Positions 51,498 to 60,324 of a stretch of 64,000 bases of DNA are shown here, piece after piece (the first letter of the stretch is position 1; each line of letters begins with the position of its first letter). The translations under genes were made by a program, and so were the position numbers. Below the pieces are notes generated by a model. The model did no database searches and had not been told where the DNA came from. It saw only the letters and a program-made list of their open reading frames with translations. The stretch comes from Tabrizicola_A sp965284335 (GTDB lineage Bacteria; Pseudomonadota; Alphaproteobacteria; Rhodobacterales; Rhodobacteraceae), in assembly GCF_965284335.1 (NCBI RefSeq), contig NZ_OZ260076.1; one strand, given 5' to 3'.

Positions 51498-52420
51498 GTC
51501 GTTTCCTTCACGCCTTCACTGCGCAAGACATAGACCCCGGCGGCGATGATGACGCCGATACCCGCCCAGCCCAAAGCGTCCGGCAAGTCACCCCAGAAGA
51601 GCCATCCCCACAAGATGCCCCAAAAGGCAAAGGTGAATTCAAAAGGTGCCACGACCGAGGATTGCGCCACGCGGTAAGCTTGGGTCAAGAGCGTCAGCCC
51701 CACGGCGGCGATGAAGCCGCAAGACATCATCAGGAACATATCCCAAGGCGTGGGCCAGACCCAGCCGCGCGTCAGAAAGGCCAGCGAAGGATGCACGCCT
51801 TCGCCGCTGCCGCCCCAGCCAAAGACCAAGGCCAAGGCGGCGGCGCAGGCCAGAAAGGCCAGATTGCCCCAAAAGGCCATGGCGGCGGCACTGTCGCGGG
51901 TGCCCATCACCCGCGCCATGATCATCGACCCGGCATAGGCAACAGAGCACAGGATCGGCAGGAGCGCGGCCCAGTCAAACAAATCTCCCCCCGGACGCAC
52001 CATCAAGATCACGCCGGCAAACCCCATCGCCACCGCAATCCAGCGCGGGGCAGAAACCTTTTCGCCCAAGATAAAGACCGACATCACGACGATCATCAAA
52101 GGCGCCGTGAAATAGAGCGCCACTGTCGTCGCCATCGGTAGTGCTGCAAGGGCGAGGTAATAGAGCGTATAGGCGCAGAAATTCAGCAACCCCCGCGCCA
52201 GCATGGCAGGCCATGTTGGGCTGATCAGCGTGCGCAAGGTGCCGTCAAAATAGCGGGTGATCGCCAAAAGAAAGGGGATCGCCGTTAGACTGCGCAAGAG
52301 CATCGCCTGATGCAGCGGGTAGTCGCCCGAGATCAGTTTCAGGATCAGGTCTTGCACCGAGAAAATGGCGATGCCGGCGACAAGGGCGAGGATGCCCTTC
52401 AGGGCGGAGGATTGGGTCAT
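51494..52420 (-). CDS. EamA/DMT-family transporter
   Basis: 308 residues with about ten hydrophobic helices in two EamA repeats (first repeat begins ILALVAGIAIFSVQDLILKLI; second near LLPILCSVAYAGSMIMARVM). Members are drug/metabolite exporters of varied substrate. The start is uncertain: ATG 52420 fits the family N-terminus, whereas ATG 52483 would add a 21-residue hydrophilic leader. The neighbouring genes give no clue to the substrate. Confidence 0.85.
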   Translation of the reverse strand: MTQSSALKGILALVAGIAIFSVQDLILKLISGDYPLHQAMLLRSLTAIPFLLAITRYFDGTLRTLISPTWPAMLARGLLNFCAYTLYYLALAALPMATTVALYFTAPLMIVVMSVFILGEKVSAPRWIAVAMGFAGVILMVRPGGDLFDWAALLPILCSVAYAGSMIMARVMGTRDSAAAMAFWGNLAFLACAAALALVFGWGGSGEGVHPSLAFLTRGWVWPTPWDMFLMMSCGFIAAVGLTLLTQAYRVAQSSVVAPFEFTFAFWGILWGWLFWGDLPDALGWAGIGVIIAAGVYVLRSEGVKETT

Positions 52421-52492
52421 GTTGGTCGCGAGCTTAGGGGCATTGCGCCCGCCTTCTGGCCCATCTGCGACATTGTCTGCCATTGCCCGGCA

Positions 52493-52526
52493 AAAGAAAA
52501 AGGCCGCAAGGTTTCCCCTGCGGCCT
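52493..52526 (-). terminator. Rho-independent terminator of the S6-S18-L9 operon
   Basis: On the minus strand an 8-bp stem (AGGCCGCA 52526-52519 with TGCGGCCT 52508-52501) and 10-nt loop are followed by TTTTTCTTTT. It lies downstream of rplI. Confidence 0.85.
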
Positions 52527-52548
52527 GATCTGGTCAAAAGCGCAAAGC

Positions 52549-53130
52549 TTAGCGCGACAGGTCTTCGTCGCCAGCCGCAGCGCCCATTTCGTCGAAGAGT
52601 TCCGCGATTTCGAAATCGGCGGCAGCTTCGGCTTCGGCAGCCAGTTCCTGGATCGATTTGCCCGAGGCTTGCAGCTCGGCCTCTTCGACCGAACGGGCAA
52701 CGTTCATCTTTATCTTCACCACCACTTCGGGGTGCAGCGTCACGGTGACCGAGTGCAGACCAAGGTCTTTGATCGGCTTGTCCAGCACGACCTGACCACG
52801 GTGAACGGTGAAACCACCCGCGGTTGCCGCATCGGCGGCATCGCGTGCGGTGACCGAGCCGTAAAGCGCGCCGGCATCCGATGCCGAGCGAATCACGACA
52901 AACACCTGACCGTCCAGCTTGGCGCCAACGGCTTCTGCTTCTTTTTTGGTTTCAAGGTTCGAGGCTTCAAGCTGGGCTTTTTTGGCTTCGAACGACTTGA
53001 TGTTGGCTGCATTGGCGCGCAACGCTTTGCCCTGGGGCAAAAGGTAGTTGCGGCCGTAGCCGTCCTTGACGTTGACCACGTCGCCCATCTGGCCAAGCTT
53101 GGCCACGCGCTGAAGAAGGATCACTTGCAT
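52549..53130 (-). CDS. rplI: 50S ribosomal protein L9
   Basis: 193 residues. The N-terminal L9 domain (MQVILLQRVAKLGQMGDVVNVKDGYGRNYLLP...) is followed by the long connecting helix and C-terminal rRNA-binding domain. It is longer than the E. coli protein because of an acidic C-terminal tail rich in Ala/Glu/Asp (about residues 150-193), a common alphaproteobacterial feature. It is the last gene of the rpsF-rpsR-rplI operon. Confidence 0.97.
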   Translation of the reverse strand: MQVILLQRVAKLGQMGDVVNVKDGYGRNYLLPQGKALRANAANIKSFEAKKAQLEASNLETKKEAEAVGAKLDGQVFVVIRSASDAGALYGSVTARDAADAATAGGFTVHRGQVVLDKPIKDLGLHSVTVTLHPEVVVKIKMNVARSVEEAELQASGKSIQELAAEAEAAADFEIAELFDEMGAAAGDEDLSR

Positions 53131-53142
53131 GTCATGTGCTCC

Positions 53143-53370
53143 TTATTTCACAGCATAGGGCAGCAGGGCGAGGAAGCGGGCGCGCTTGATGGCTTGCGCC
53201 AGTTCACGCTGCTTTTTCGCCGAAACTGCGGTGATACGGGACGGCACGATCTTGCCACGCTCAGAGATATAGCGCTGCAAAAGACGCGTGTCTTTGTAGT
53301 CAATCGCCGGAGCATTGTCGCCCGAGAAGGGGCAAACCTTGCGGCGGCGGAAAAATGGTTTGTTCGCCAT
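53143..53370 (-). CDS. rpsR: 30S ribosomal protein S18
   Basis: 75 residues. MANKPFFRRRKVCPFSGDNAPAIDYKDTRLLQRYISERGKI is the standard S18 core, and the basic C-terminal half contacts 16S rRNA and S6. It lies 12 nt before rplI and 22 nt after rpsF. Confidence 0.97.
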   Translation of the reverse strand: MANKPFFRRRKVCPFSGDNAPAIDYKDTRLLQRYISERGKIVPSRITAVSAKKQRELAQAIKRARFLALLPYAVK

Positions 53371-53392
53371 GGGTTATGGTCCTTTTCTCAGA

Positions 53393-53845
53393 TCAACGAC
53401 GAAAGCCGCCGCGGTCACCACCACGGTCGCCGCCACGGTCACCACGGTCGCCGCCGAAGGACGGACGCTCACGGCGTTCACCGCCAAAGCCACCCTCGGC
53501 ACGATCGCCACGCTCGCGCTCATCGCGCTTTTGCATCTGCACGGACGGGCCGTCGGCGTGGGTGTCGACCTTGATGGTCAAGACGCGCATCACGTCGTCA
53601 TGCAGGCGCATCAGGCGTTCCATTTCCTGCACGGCCGAGGACGGAGCGTCCGACTTCAGCAGGGCATAGTGGCCTTTGCGGTTCTTGTTGATCTTGTAGG
53701 CCATGGTCTTCACGCCCCAATACTCGCTTTCAACGACTTTGCCGCCATTGTCTGCCATAACGGTCGAGAAGTGTTCCACAAGGCCTTCAGCTTGCGCGCT
53801 GGACAGGTCCTGACGCGAGATGAAAACATGCTCATAAAGCGGCAT
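53393..53845 (-). CDS. rpsF: 30S ribosomal protein S6
   Basis: 150 residues. The S6 domain (MPLYEHVFISRQDLSSAQ to about residue 100) is complete. The C-terminal ~45 residues are an Arg/Gly/Asp-rich tail (ERGDRAEGGFGGERR... ending GGDRGGFRR). E. coli S6 has a different, poly-Glu tail. Start ATG 53845 gives the standard N-terminus; two upstream codons are excluded. Confidence 0.96.
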   Translation of the reverse strand: MPLYEHVFISRQDLSSAQAEGLVEHFSTVMADNGGKVVESEYWGVKTMAYKINKNRKGHYALLKSDAPSSAVQEMERLMRLHDDVMRVLTIKVDTHADGPSVQMQKRDERERGDRAEGGFGGERRERPSFGGDRGDRGGDRGGDRGGFRR

Positions 53846-53952
53846 GTGCACTCCAGTTCATGATATGGCGCATTTCATAGGTCGGGCATCTCTTTCCGCC
53901 GCCCGTCCACGAGAGGCTGCGCCGGTTCGGTGGAATTGCGGAAAGATGGGGC

Positions 53953-53980
53953 CTTATACAGAAACCGGGCTGCGTTGCAA
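53953..53980 (-). promoter_or_regulatory. Promoter of the rpsF-rpsR-rplI operon
   Basis: On the minus strand, TTGCAA (53980-53975) and TATAAG (53958-53953) are 16 nt apart, about 108 bp before the rpsF start. A good sigma-70-type match for a ribosomal protein operon. Confidence 0.65.
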
Positions 53981-53995
53981 GGGCAGGCGTGGGGT

Positions 53996-54367
53996 TCAGC
54001 TTGCAATCACATGGATCAGCAACAGCGCGTGGCACAAGAGCCCACACATCACCGCCAGCGATCCCAGATCCTTGGCGTCTCGCGCAAATTCGGCCCAGTC
54101 TTTTATCAGATGATCGACAAGGCATTCAATGGCGGTATTCAGCGCCTCAAGTGCTATGACCAAAAGCGCAAGTCCTGCAAAGACCACATAATGGGTTAGG
54201 CTGGCGCCAAAGATCGCCAAGACCACAGGCATCGCCAAAAGGCCGAGCATTTCGTGGCGAAAGGCGGCCTCTTGCCACAAGCGGCGCAATCCCCCCGCCG
54301 AATAGCCGGCAGCGGCGACAAGATGCGCAAGGCCGGTCTTGCGCGGCGGTTTAGCTTGGGTTGGCAT
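53996..54367 (-). CDS. dgkA: Diacylglycerol kinase (prokaryotic, membrane type)
   Basis: 123 residues with three hydrophobic helices, normal DgkA size. It phosphorylates diacylglycerol to phosphatidic acid using ATP. The active-site EALNTAIE motif (about residues 78-85) and the KDLGSLAV segment are present. Its start overlaps the end of eptA by 17 bp, so the pair is cotranscribed; EptA makes diacylglycerol as by-product. Confidence 0.94.
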   Translation of the reverse strand: MPTQAKPPRKTGLAHLVAAAGYSAGGLRRLWQEAAFRHEMLGLLAMPVVLAIFGASLTHYVVFAGLALLVIALEALNTAIECLVDHLIKDWAEFARDAKDLGSLAVMCGLLCHALLLIHVIAS

Positions 54368-56018
54368 GACAGCCCTCGGTCAGATCGAGTACTGGACTGT
54401 GCAGGTCGGTTTGCACATCTGCAAGCCCCAAGACGGTGTGAAACACCGCGTCATGGGTTAGGCCGCCCGCCTTGGCCTTGGCGGTGATGCAGCCCTGATT
54501 CAGCCCAAAGGCTTGGCGATAGGCCGGGGATGTCCACAAGACCATGGGAACCTCGGTCTGAACATCGGGGGCCATGAAATAGGGGGCTGCGTGCAGATAG
54601 ATCCCTCCTTCGCCCAAGGATTCGCCATGGTCTGAGACGTAAAGCATCGAGGTCAGCACCCGGTCTTGCGCGCCCAGCTTGTCGATCAGGCTGGCCAGAA
54701 ACTGATCGGTATAGGCGATGGTGTTGTCATAGGCGTTGACAATCTGCTGCGGGGTGCAGGCGCCAAAATCGGCGCTGCGGCAATCATCGGCAAAGGGGCG
54801 AAATTCAGTCGGATAGCGCAGATAATAGGCCGGGCCATGGCTGCCGATCTGGTGATAGACGATCACGGTGTCTGTCGTGATCTCGGCCAGGGCCTTGTCA
54901 AGCTTGGGCAAAAACACTGCATCCACGCATTCGCCACGGGCGCAGGCCAGCGGGTCATCGGCTGCGCCAAAGCGCGTCTCAGAAATCCGCGCGGCACTGC
55001 CCAGACTGCCGGTGTTGTTGTCATACCAGCGGGTGTCAAAGCCGGTCTTTGCCAGCACATCCAAGAGGTTCTGGTGCGACCGCGCGGCGGTTTGGGAATG
55101 ATTGTCCATGCCGTAATGGGCAAACATGCATGGCAAGGACACCGCCGTTGAGGTGCCGCAGGACCGCACGCGGTCAAAATACACGATGTCACGCTTGGCC
55201 AGTTCGGGGTTGGTGGGCCGGTCATAGCCACCAAGGCTCCAATTCGCAGCACGCGACGTTTCGCCCACCACGATCAGCGTCAGCGTTGGTTTTTCTGCGG
55301 CTGTGATGAGGGGGCCTTTCACCGCATCCTCACCGATGGGGGCGGCCACGAGCGTGTTGGTCACAAAGATCAGTTTGGCCAGCCGAACCGCGCCCACGAT
55401 CGGTGTGGCCGGGATCACCGAGGACGAAATCTCGCGCCGTTCACGAAACATCGAGGTGAAGCTGCGGTTGTCCACCATCAGGGCGGTGAGAAACAGCACC
55501 AGCGCCAGCGCGAGCGTCAGGGGATAATGCAAGAGGTGCATCCACCAACGCATGGGGCGGATTTTCACCCACAGCACCAGTGCCGCGGGCAAAAGGCCGA
55601 AGATCACCAGATGCAGCACAAAATCCGTCGTGAACAAATGGCGCGATTCGTTGCCCGTGGTGTTCAGGGCGTTTTGCAGCATGTCGCGGTCTATCACCAC
55701 GCCCAGACGGTCTTGAAAATGGGCGGCCACCGCGCCGAGGATCAGCGCAAGCGCCAGAACGGGCCGCACCAGCCAAGGCAGCGTAAAGACCGAGATACAA
55801 AACAAGATCGCCGCAAAGGCCATCACCGCCACCGAGGCGACAAGCAGGGGGGCGCCGTCTAAATGGTCGTAGACGCGGGTAAAGAAGGTGGCATTGGCGG
55901 TGGCCAGCAAAAATCCTGAAACACCCGTCACCAGCATGATTTGGGGCAGTTCCGGACGAATGGCCAAAACGCTTTTCGCCCGCGTCCATGGCGCGGATTG
56001 GGAAAGATCAGAGGGCAT
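54351..56018 (-). CDS. eptA: Phosphoethanolamine transferase, EptA family
   Basis: 555 residues. About five membrane helices (to residue ~180) precede a periplasmic sulfatase-fold catalytic domain. Nucleophile Thr254 lies in GETSRAANW, and zinc ligands include Glu253, Asp463 and His464 in SDHGESLGE; His395 (GSHGPAY) is also conserved. Paired cysteines stabilise the domain in homologues and several are present. It moves phosphoethanolamine from phosphatidylethanolamine to lipid A or another acceptor, releasing diacylglycerol. Start ATG 56018 removes an unlikely hydrophilic leader. It leads the eptA-dgkA operon. Confidence 0.92.
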   Translation of the reverse strand: MPSDLSQSAPWTRAKSVLAIRPELPQIMLVTGVSGFLLATANATFFTRVYDHLDGAPLLVASVAVMAFAAILFCISVFTLPWLVRPVLALALILGAVAAHFQDRLGVVIDRDMLQNALNTTGNESRHLFTTDFVLHLVIFGLLPAALVLWVKIRPMRWWMHLLHYPLTLALALVLFLTALMVDNRSFTSMFRERREISSSVIPATPIVGAVRLAKLIFVTNTLVAAPIGEDAVKGPLITAAEKPTLTLIVVGETSRAANWSLGGYDRPTNPELAKRDIVYFDRVRSCGTSTAVSLPCMFAHYGMDNHSQTAARSHQNLLDVLAKTGFDTRWYDNNTGSLGSAARISETRFGAADDPLACARGECVDAVFLPKLDKALAEITTDTVIVYHQIGSHGPAYYLRYPTEFRPFADDCRSADFGACTPQQIVNAYDNTIAYTDQFLASLIDKLGAQDRVLTSMLYVSDHGESLGEGGIYLHAAPYFMAPDVQTEVPMVLWTSPAYRQAFGLNQGCITAKAKAGGLTHDAVFHTVLGLADVQTDLHSPVLDLTEGCHANPS

Positions 56019-56292
56019 CGGGGGAGTGCGGGCCTTGGATTGTTTCGCCCTGCCGATCTCTACCCATTGTTGCTGCGGGGCAATGCGAAGTCTCAGATTC
56101 GGCGTAAGCATCCGCTTACTTGGGGATCTCGGGGCTGGCGTGACGTCCAAATCGGGGTTTCACTGTGCGCAGGCGCGCAGGTCTTGTTTGAAACCTGTGA
56201 ATTGAGTGGCGGGGCTGCACAGGTCATTTCAGGGCCAAGCTGGGCCCGGCATGGTGTCGGGAGGTTCCGGCGATCCCTTTTCAGGAGTTCAC

Positions 56293-56871
56293 ATGACCCG
56301 TTTCGCCCCCTTTGCGCTGGTTGCCGCCCTTGCAGCCACCCCCGTCTTTGCCGAAGCCGAAAAATACACGCTGGATGCCAGCCACAGCCAGATCGTGTTC
56401 AGCTATAACCACCTTGGGTTCTCGACGACCTATGGCATGTTCTCGGGCTTTGATGGCGAGATCATGTTCGATCAGGCCAATCCGGCGGCCTCGTCGGTGT
56501 CGGTGTCGTTCCCGGTGAAATCCATGCTGACCGGCTGGCAAGAGCGGTTTGACCATTTCATGACCGCAGATTTCTTTGATGCGGCTGATGATGAGATGGT
56601 CACCTTTACCTCGACCGCCATCGAAGTCACGGGCGACAACACCGCCAAGATCACCGGCGATCTGTCGTTGAACGGCGTGACCAAATCGGTGGTCTTGGAT
56701 GCCGTGATGAACCAAGTGGGCGAACACCCGATGGCCAAGACGCCGTGGGCTGGTTTCTCGGCCACCACCACGCTGATCCGTTCGGATTACAATCTGGGCC
56801 AGTTTGCCCCCTATGTGTCGGATGAGGTCGCTGTGCAGATCTCGATCGAAGCACAGAAGGCGGCGGAATAA
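56293..56871 (+). CDS. YceI-family periplasmic protein
   Basis: 192 residues. A signal peptide (MTRFAPFALVAALAATPVFA, cleavage before EAEKYT) is followed by a YceI lipocalin-like barrel: YTLDASHSQIVFSYNHLGFS, the mid-domain MTADFFDAADDEMVTF and the end segment DYNLGQF. YceI proteins bind polyisoprenoid chains such as quinone precursors. AGGAG 5 nt before ATG 56293 fixes the start. It is convergent with a gene encoding a cytochrome b561 fused to a second YceI domain. Confidence 0.93.
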   Translation: MTRFAPFALVAALAATPVFAEAEKYTLDASHSQIVFSYNHLGFSTTYGMFSGFDGEIMFDQANPAASSVSVSFPVKSMLTGWQERFDHFMTADFFDAADDEMVTFTSTAIEVTGDNTAKITGDLSLNGVTKSVVLDAVMNQVGEHPMAKTPWAGFSATTTLIRSDYNLGQFAPYVSDEVAVQISIEAQKAAE

Positions 56872-56902
56872 TCCTTCGCGGCCCTTAGGGGTTGTAAAAA
56901 GG

Positions 56903-56936
56903 AAAGGCCGCAAGGGTTGCTCCTTGCGGCCTTTTT
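56903..56936. terminator. Rho-independent terminator between convergent YceI genes
   Basis: A 13-bp stem (56903-56915 with 56922-56934) with loop GTTGCT is followed on the plus strand by T's. It lies between the convergent YceI and cytochrome b561-YceI genes and could serve both. Confidence 0.85.
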
Positions 56937-56968
56937 CTTGGGCGCTGATCGGTCGAGGGGGCGGCGCG

Positions 56969-58183
56969 CTATTTGCGCGCGGCGCTAAGGTTGACCGAAA
57001 CCTCAACTGCATAGCCCACCGTTGCCTCATCGCCATAGCCTGCGCCAATGCCGAAATCGCGCCGGTCGAGCGTGAGTTGGCCCGTCATCATTGCGGTGTC
57101 ATCGGTGATTTGCAGCGTGAAGGGCAGGGTCACGGCGCGCGCGCTGCCACGCAGCTGCAACTCGCCTTGGGCGCGATACCCCTCTGGTCCGGCCAGCAGA
57201 TCAGCGGCAAAGCGGGCGGTCGGGTGGGTGGCCACATCGAAAAACTCTGGCCCCTTGACCTGATCGGTGACCGATCCCAGCGAAACCGAGGTCAGATCCA
57301 CATCGACCACGACGCGCCCGGCCACACCTTCGGTGATGGTGTCGTCAAAGGTGATGTCTGCGCTCCAATTGGCAAAACTGCCCGAAACGGGTGCGCCCAT
57401 TTGAATGACCGAAAAGCCAAGCGCGCCGCTTTCCACCTGCCAATTTCCGATGGGTGCCGCAGTTTGGGCCGCTTCGGCGCTGGCCGTGGCGGGGGCCGTG
57501 TCTAGGGCTGGCGTCATGTTCACCGCCATGGCCGCACCTGCGGCGTAGATCACAAGCGCCAAGGCTAGCGGGACAATCCCGCCACGATGCGGTTTGGCCA
57601 TCGACGGGGCCATCGCTGGAGCCACCACACCACGCGCCATGCGCCGCAACGTGGCGTCCTTGTCTATGACGTGATGCTTTATCGTCCCAAGAATGTGCAG
57701 CAAGATTGCCGCCGCCATCACCTTGGTGAAAAGCCAATGGGTCGCGGCGGCCAGTGCGGCCAAAGATTCGGATTTTGGCACGAAGGGCAGACCTTGGCCA
57801 AAAGGCCACAAGATGGGGGCAAAGCCATCAACTGCGGCGTGATGCACCCAACCTGACAGCGGCACGATCACCAATGACAGATACAAAAGCCAATGCACCA
57901 TCTCGGCCAGCGTGGTTTCCAAGCGCCGCTCGGGGTGCAGGGGCACCGGGCGCGGTTGCAGGAGCGCCCAGAGGATACGAAGCGCGCCAAGCACAAAGGC
58001 CGCCACGCCCAACGTCTTGTGATACGAAAAAAGCTGCGCCTTCAGGGCAATGCTGTCTGGCCCTGTGGACAGGCCATTTGCAATCAGCCCCAATGGGATC
58101 GCAGTCAGGATCACCAGCGCGGTCAGCCAGTGAAAGGCCCGCGCAAGGCTGCCAAAGCGGGTGGGGGTATTGGTAAGAGACAT
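56969..58183 (-). CDS. Cytochrome b561-YceI fusion protein
   Basis: 404 residues in two parts. Residues ~1-185 form a four-helix cytochrome b561 (RAFHWLTALVILTAIPLG, FSYHKTLG, PLSGWVHHAAVDG, ILLHILGTIKHHVID), with His residues positioned for two hemes b. After a linker and a membrane segment (PLALALVIYAAGAAMAV), residues ~245-404 are a YceI domain (GNWQVESGALGFSVIQMG to the GAGYGDEATVGYAVEVSV end). Fusion of a quinone-linked cytochrome with an isoprenoid-binding domain suggests electron transfer involving a bound quinone. Start ATG 58183 removes a long hydrophilic leader. Confidence 0.88.
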   Translation of the reverse strand: MSLTNTPTRFGSLARAFHWLTALVILTAIPLGLIANGLSTGPDSIALKAQLFSYHKTLGVAAFVLGALRILWALLQPRPVPLHPERRLETTLAEMVHWLLYLSLVIVPLSGWVHHAAVDGFAPILWPFGQGLPFVPKSESLAALAAATHWLFTKVMAAAILLHILGTIKHHVIDKDATLRRMARGVVAPAMAPSMAKPHRGGIVPLALALVIYAAGAAMAVNMTPALDTAPATASAEAAQTAAPIGNWQVESGALGFSVIQMGAPVSGSFANWSADITFDDTITEGVAGRVVVDVDLTSVSLGSVTDQVKGPEFFDVATHPTARFAADLLAGPEGYRAQGELQLRGSARAVTLPFTLQITDDTAMMTGQLTLDRRDFGIGAGYGDEATVGYAVEVSVNLSAARK

Positions 58184-58363
58184 GCGCAGGCTCCGTTCTC
58201 GGGCAACGATTGGGTTTGGCCCATAGATAGCAGGCGGCTCGCGCTGCAACAGTCGATCGCTTTGCACAGGGCTTGTGCGCTGCCAAAGGGCCGGGGTCGT
58301 GCGAATGATTGCACACAGCCGCCGGGCGGGGTAATCGGGAACCATGTTCAAGGGAGGATGGCG

Positions 58364-59296
58364 ATGAGCCGCGCATTTGTGTTTCCGGGGCAGGGCGCCC
58401 AAACCATTGGCATGGGGCGTTCTTTGGCCGAGGCCTATCCGGCCGCTCGGGCCGTGTTTGACGAGGTTGACGCCGCATTGGGCGAAAAGCTGTCATCGCT
58501 GATCTGGGAGGGCGATATTGCCGAGCTGACCTTGACGCAAAACGCCCAGCCCGCGCTGATGGCCACTTCGATTGCCGCGCTGCGGGCGCTGGAGGCTGAA
58601 GGGCTGGGTCTGGATCAGGCGGCCTTTGTCGCGGGGCATTCCTTGGGCGAATATTCCGCGCTTTGTGCGGCGGGAGCTTTGGATCTTTCCGACACGGCGC
58701 GGCTCTTGCGTGCGCGTGGGCGCGCGATGCAAGAGGCGGTGCCTGTGGGTCTTGGCGCAATGGCGGTTCTGCTGGGATTGGGCTTTGAGGCCGCGATGGA
58801 GGTGGCCGCCGAGGCCGCCCAAGGCGAGGTGTGCCAAGCCGCCAATGACAATGACCCCGCACAGGTGGTGGTGTCGGGCCACAAGGCCGCCGTGGAACGC
58901 GCGGTCGAGATTGCTAAGGCGCGCGGTGCCAAGCGCGCCATGCTGCTGCCGGTGTCAGCACCTTTCCATTGTGCTTTGATGCAACCTGCCGCCGCTGTGA
59001 TGTCAGAGGCGTTGGCGGCGGTGGCCATCCATGCCCCCAAAGTGCCAGTTGTGGTGAACGTGCGCGCCGAGGCGGTGACCGAGCCAGACCGCATTCGCGC
59101 GCTGTTGGTGGCGCAGGTGACCGGGTCGGTTCGCTGGCGTGAGAGCGTCATGTGGATGGAAGGCGCTGGCGTCACCGAGTTTTGGGAAATCGGTGCGGGC
59201 AAGGCCCTGTCGGGCATGGTCAAGCGGATTTGCACGGGCGATGTTGTCACCCGCGCGATTGGCAGCCCCGAGGACGTGGCCGCCGCCAAGGGCTGA
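58364..59296 (+). CDS. fabD: Malonyl-CoA:acyl-carrier-protein transacylase
   Basis: 310 residues. It loads malonyl groups onto ACP for fatty acid synthesis. The FPGQGAQ motif at residue 7, nucleophile Ser93 in GHSLGEYSAL and the catalytic His in SAPFHCALM are intact. AGGGAGG at 58351-58357 is 6 nt from ATG 58364, which rules out the longer upstream frame. Confidence 0.96.
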   Translation: MSRAFVFPGQGAQTIGMGRSLAEAYPAARAVFDEVDAALGEKLSSLIWEGDIAELTLTQNAQPALMATSIAALRALEAEGLGLDQAAFVAGHSLGEYSALCAAGALDLSDTARLLRARGRAMQEAVPVGLGAMAVLLGLGFEAAMEVAAEAAQGEVCQAANDNDPAQVVVSGHKAAVERAVEIAKARGAKRAMLLPVSAPFHCALMQPAAAVMSEALAAVAIHAPKVPVVVNVRAEAVTEPDRIRALLVAQVTGSVRWRESVMWMEGAGVTEFWEIGAGKALSGMVKRICTGDVVTRAIGSPEDVAAAKG

Positions 59297-59422
59297 AAAG
59301 GCAAGGGGGGGCGGTGATTGGGGACTTCTGCTCTAGGGGGCTGCGCCTCTCCGCCAAATCCCGAACACGATTGCAAAAGGCGCAAGACCTGCGGGCAGCG
59401 CGAAACGAACAGGAGTTTTGCC

Positions 59423-60160
59423 ATGTTTGACTTGACCGAAAAGACGGCGCTGGTGACGGGGGCCTCGGGCGGCATTGGAGCTGCGGTGGCGCGGGCCTTG
59501 CATGGGGCGGGCGCGACCGTGGGCCTGTCGGGCACGCGGGTTGAGCCTTTGCAGGCGCTGGCCGCCGAATTGGGCAGCCGCGCCCATGTCTTGCCCTGTG
59601 ATCTGGGCAATGCGGCTGCGGTGGATGAGTTGGTCAAGCAGGCGGTCGAGGCGATGGGTTCGGTTGATATCTTGGTCAACAATGCCGGGATCACCCGCGA
59701 CGGGCTGGCCATGCGGATGTCGGATGAAGATTGGCTGTCGGTGATTGAGGTCAATCTGAATTCGACCTTCCGGCTGTGCCGGGCCGCCATTCGCGGCATG
59801 ATGAAGGCGCGCTGGGGCCGGATCATCAACATCACCTCGGTGGTGGCACAGGCGGGCAATCCGGGACAGGTGAACTACTCCGCTGCAAAGGCCGGGGTTG
59901 CGGGGCTAAGCCGGTCTTTGGCGCAAGAGGTCGGCAGCCGTGGCATCACTGTGAACTGTGTGGCACCGGGGCTGGTGGAAACCGCCATGACCGACAAGTT
60001 GAATGATGAGCAGCGGGCCAAGATTTTGGCCGGCGTGCCCATGGGCCGCATCGGCAAGCCTGAAGAGATCGCGGCGGGCGTCTTGTTCCTTGCCTCGGTT
60101 GAGGCGGGCTATGTGACGGGGGCCACGCTGGACATCAACGGCGGCGGCGATATGCTGTAA
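59423..60160 (+). CDS. fabG: 3-oxoacyl-ACP reductase
   Basis: 245 residues, SDR family. It reduces beta-ketoacyl-ACP with NADPH. The TGASGGIG motif, NNAG, Ser in NITSVV and the YSAAK active site are in place, and the end INGGGDML is typical of FabG. It is 126 nt downstream of fabD in the same direction and upstream of acpP, the usual order. Confidence 0.95.
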   Translation: MFDLTEKTALVTGASGGIGAAVARALHGAGATVGLSGTRVEPLQALAAELGSRAHVLPCDLGNAAAVDELVKQAVEAMGSVDILVNNAGITRDGLAMRMSDEDWLSVIEVNLNSTFRLCRAAIRGMMKARWGRIINITSVVAQAGNPGQVNYSAAKAGVAGLSRSLAQEVGSRGITVNCVAPGLVETAMTDKLNDEQRAKILAGVPMGRIGKPEEIAAGVLFLASVEAGYVTGATLDINGGGDML

Positions 60161-60215
60161 GCCTAATGTCGAATCCCGTGTGTCACAGCGCGGGAAATCG
60201 TCTCGCAGGAAATCA

Positions 60216-60244
60216 TTGCCATGCGCCTTGGCCCTTGCTATAGG
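60216..60244 (+). promoter_or_regulatory. Candidate acpP promoter
   Basis: TTGCCA (60216-60221) and TATAGG (60239-60244) are 17 nt apart, 80 bp before the acpP start. This would allow high acpP expression independently of fabD-fabG. Confidence 0.6.
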
Positions 60245-60324
60245 CGCGCGGGACCGCCCCGACCGAAATCCGGCGGGATCAATTGTCAGCCGGGATTTTC
60301 CCGCAATGTGAAAGAGGACGTAAC

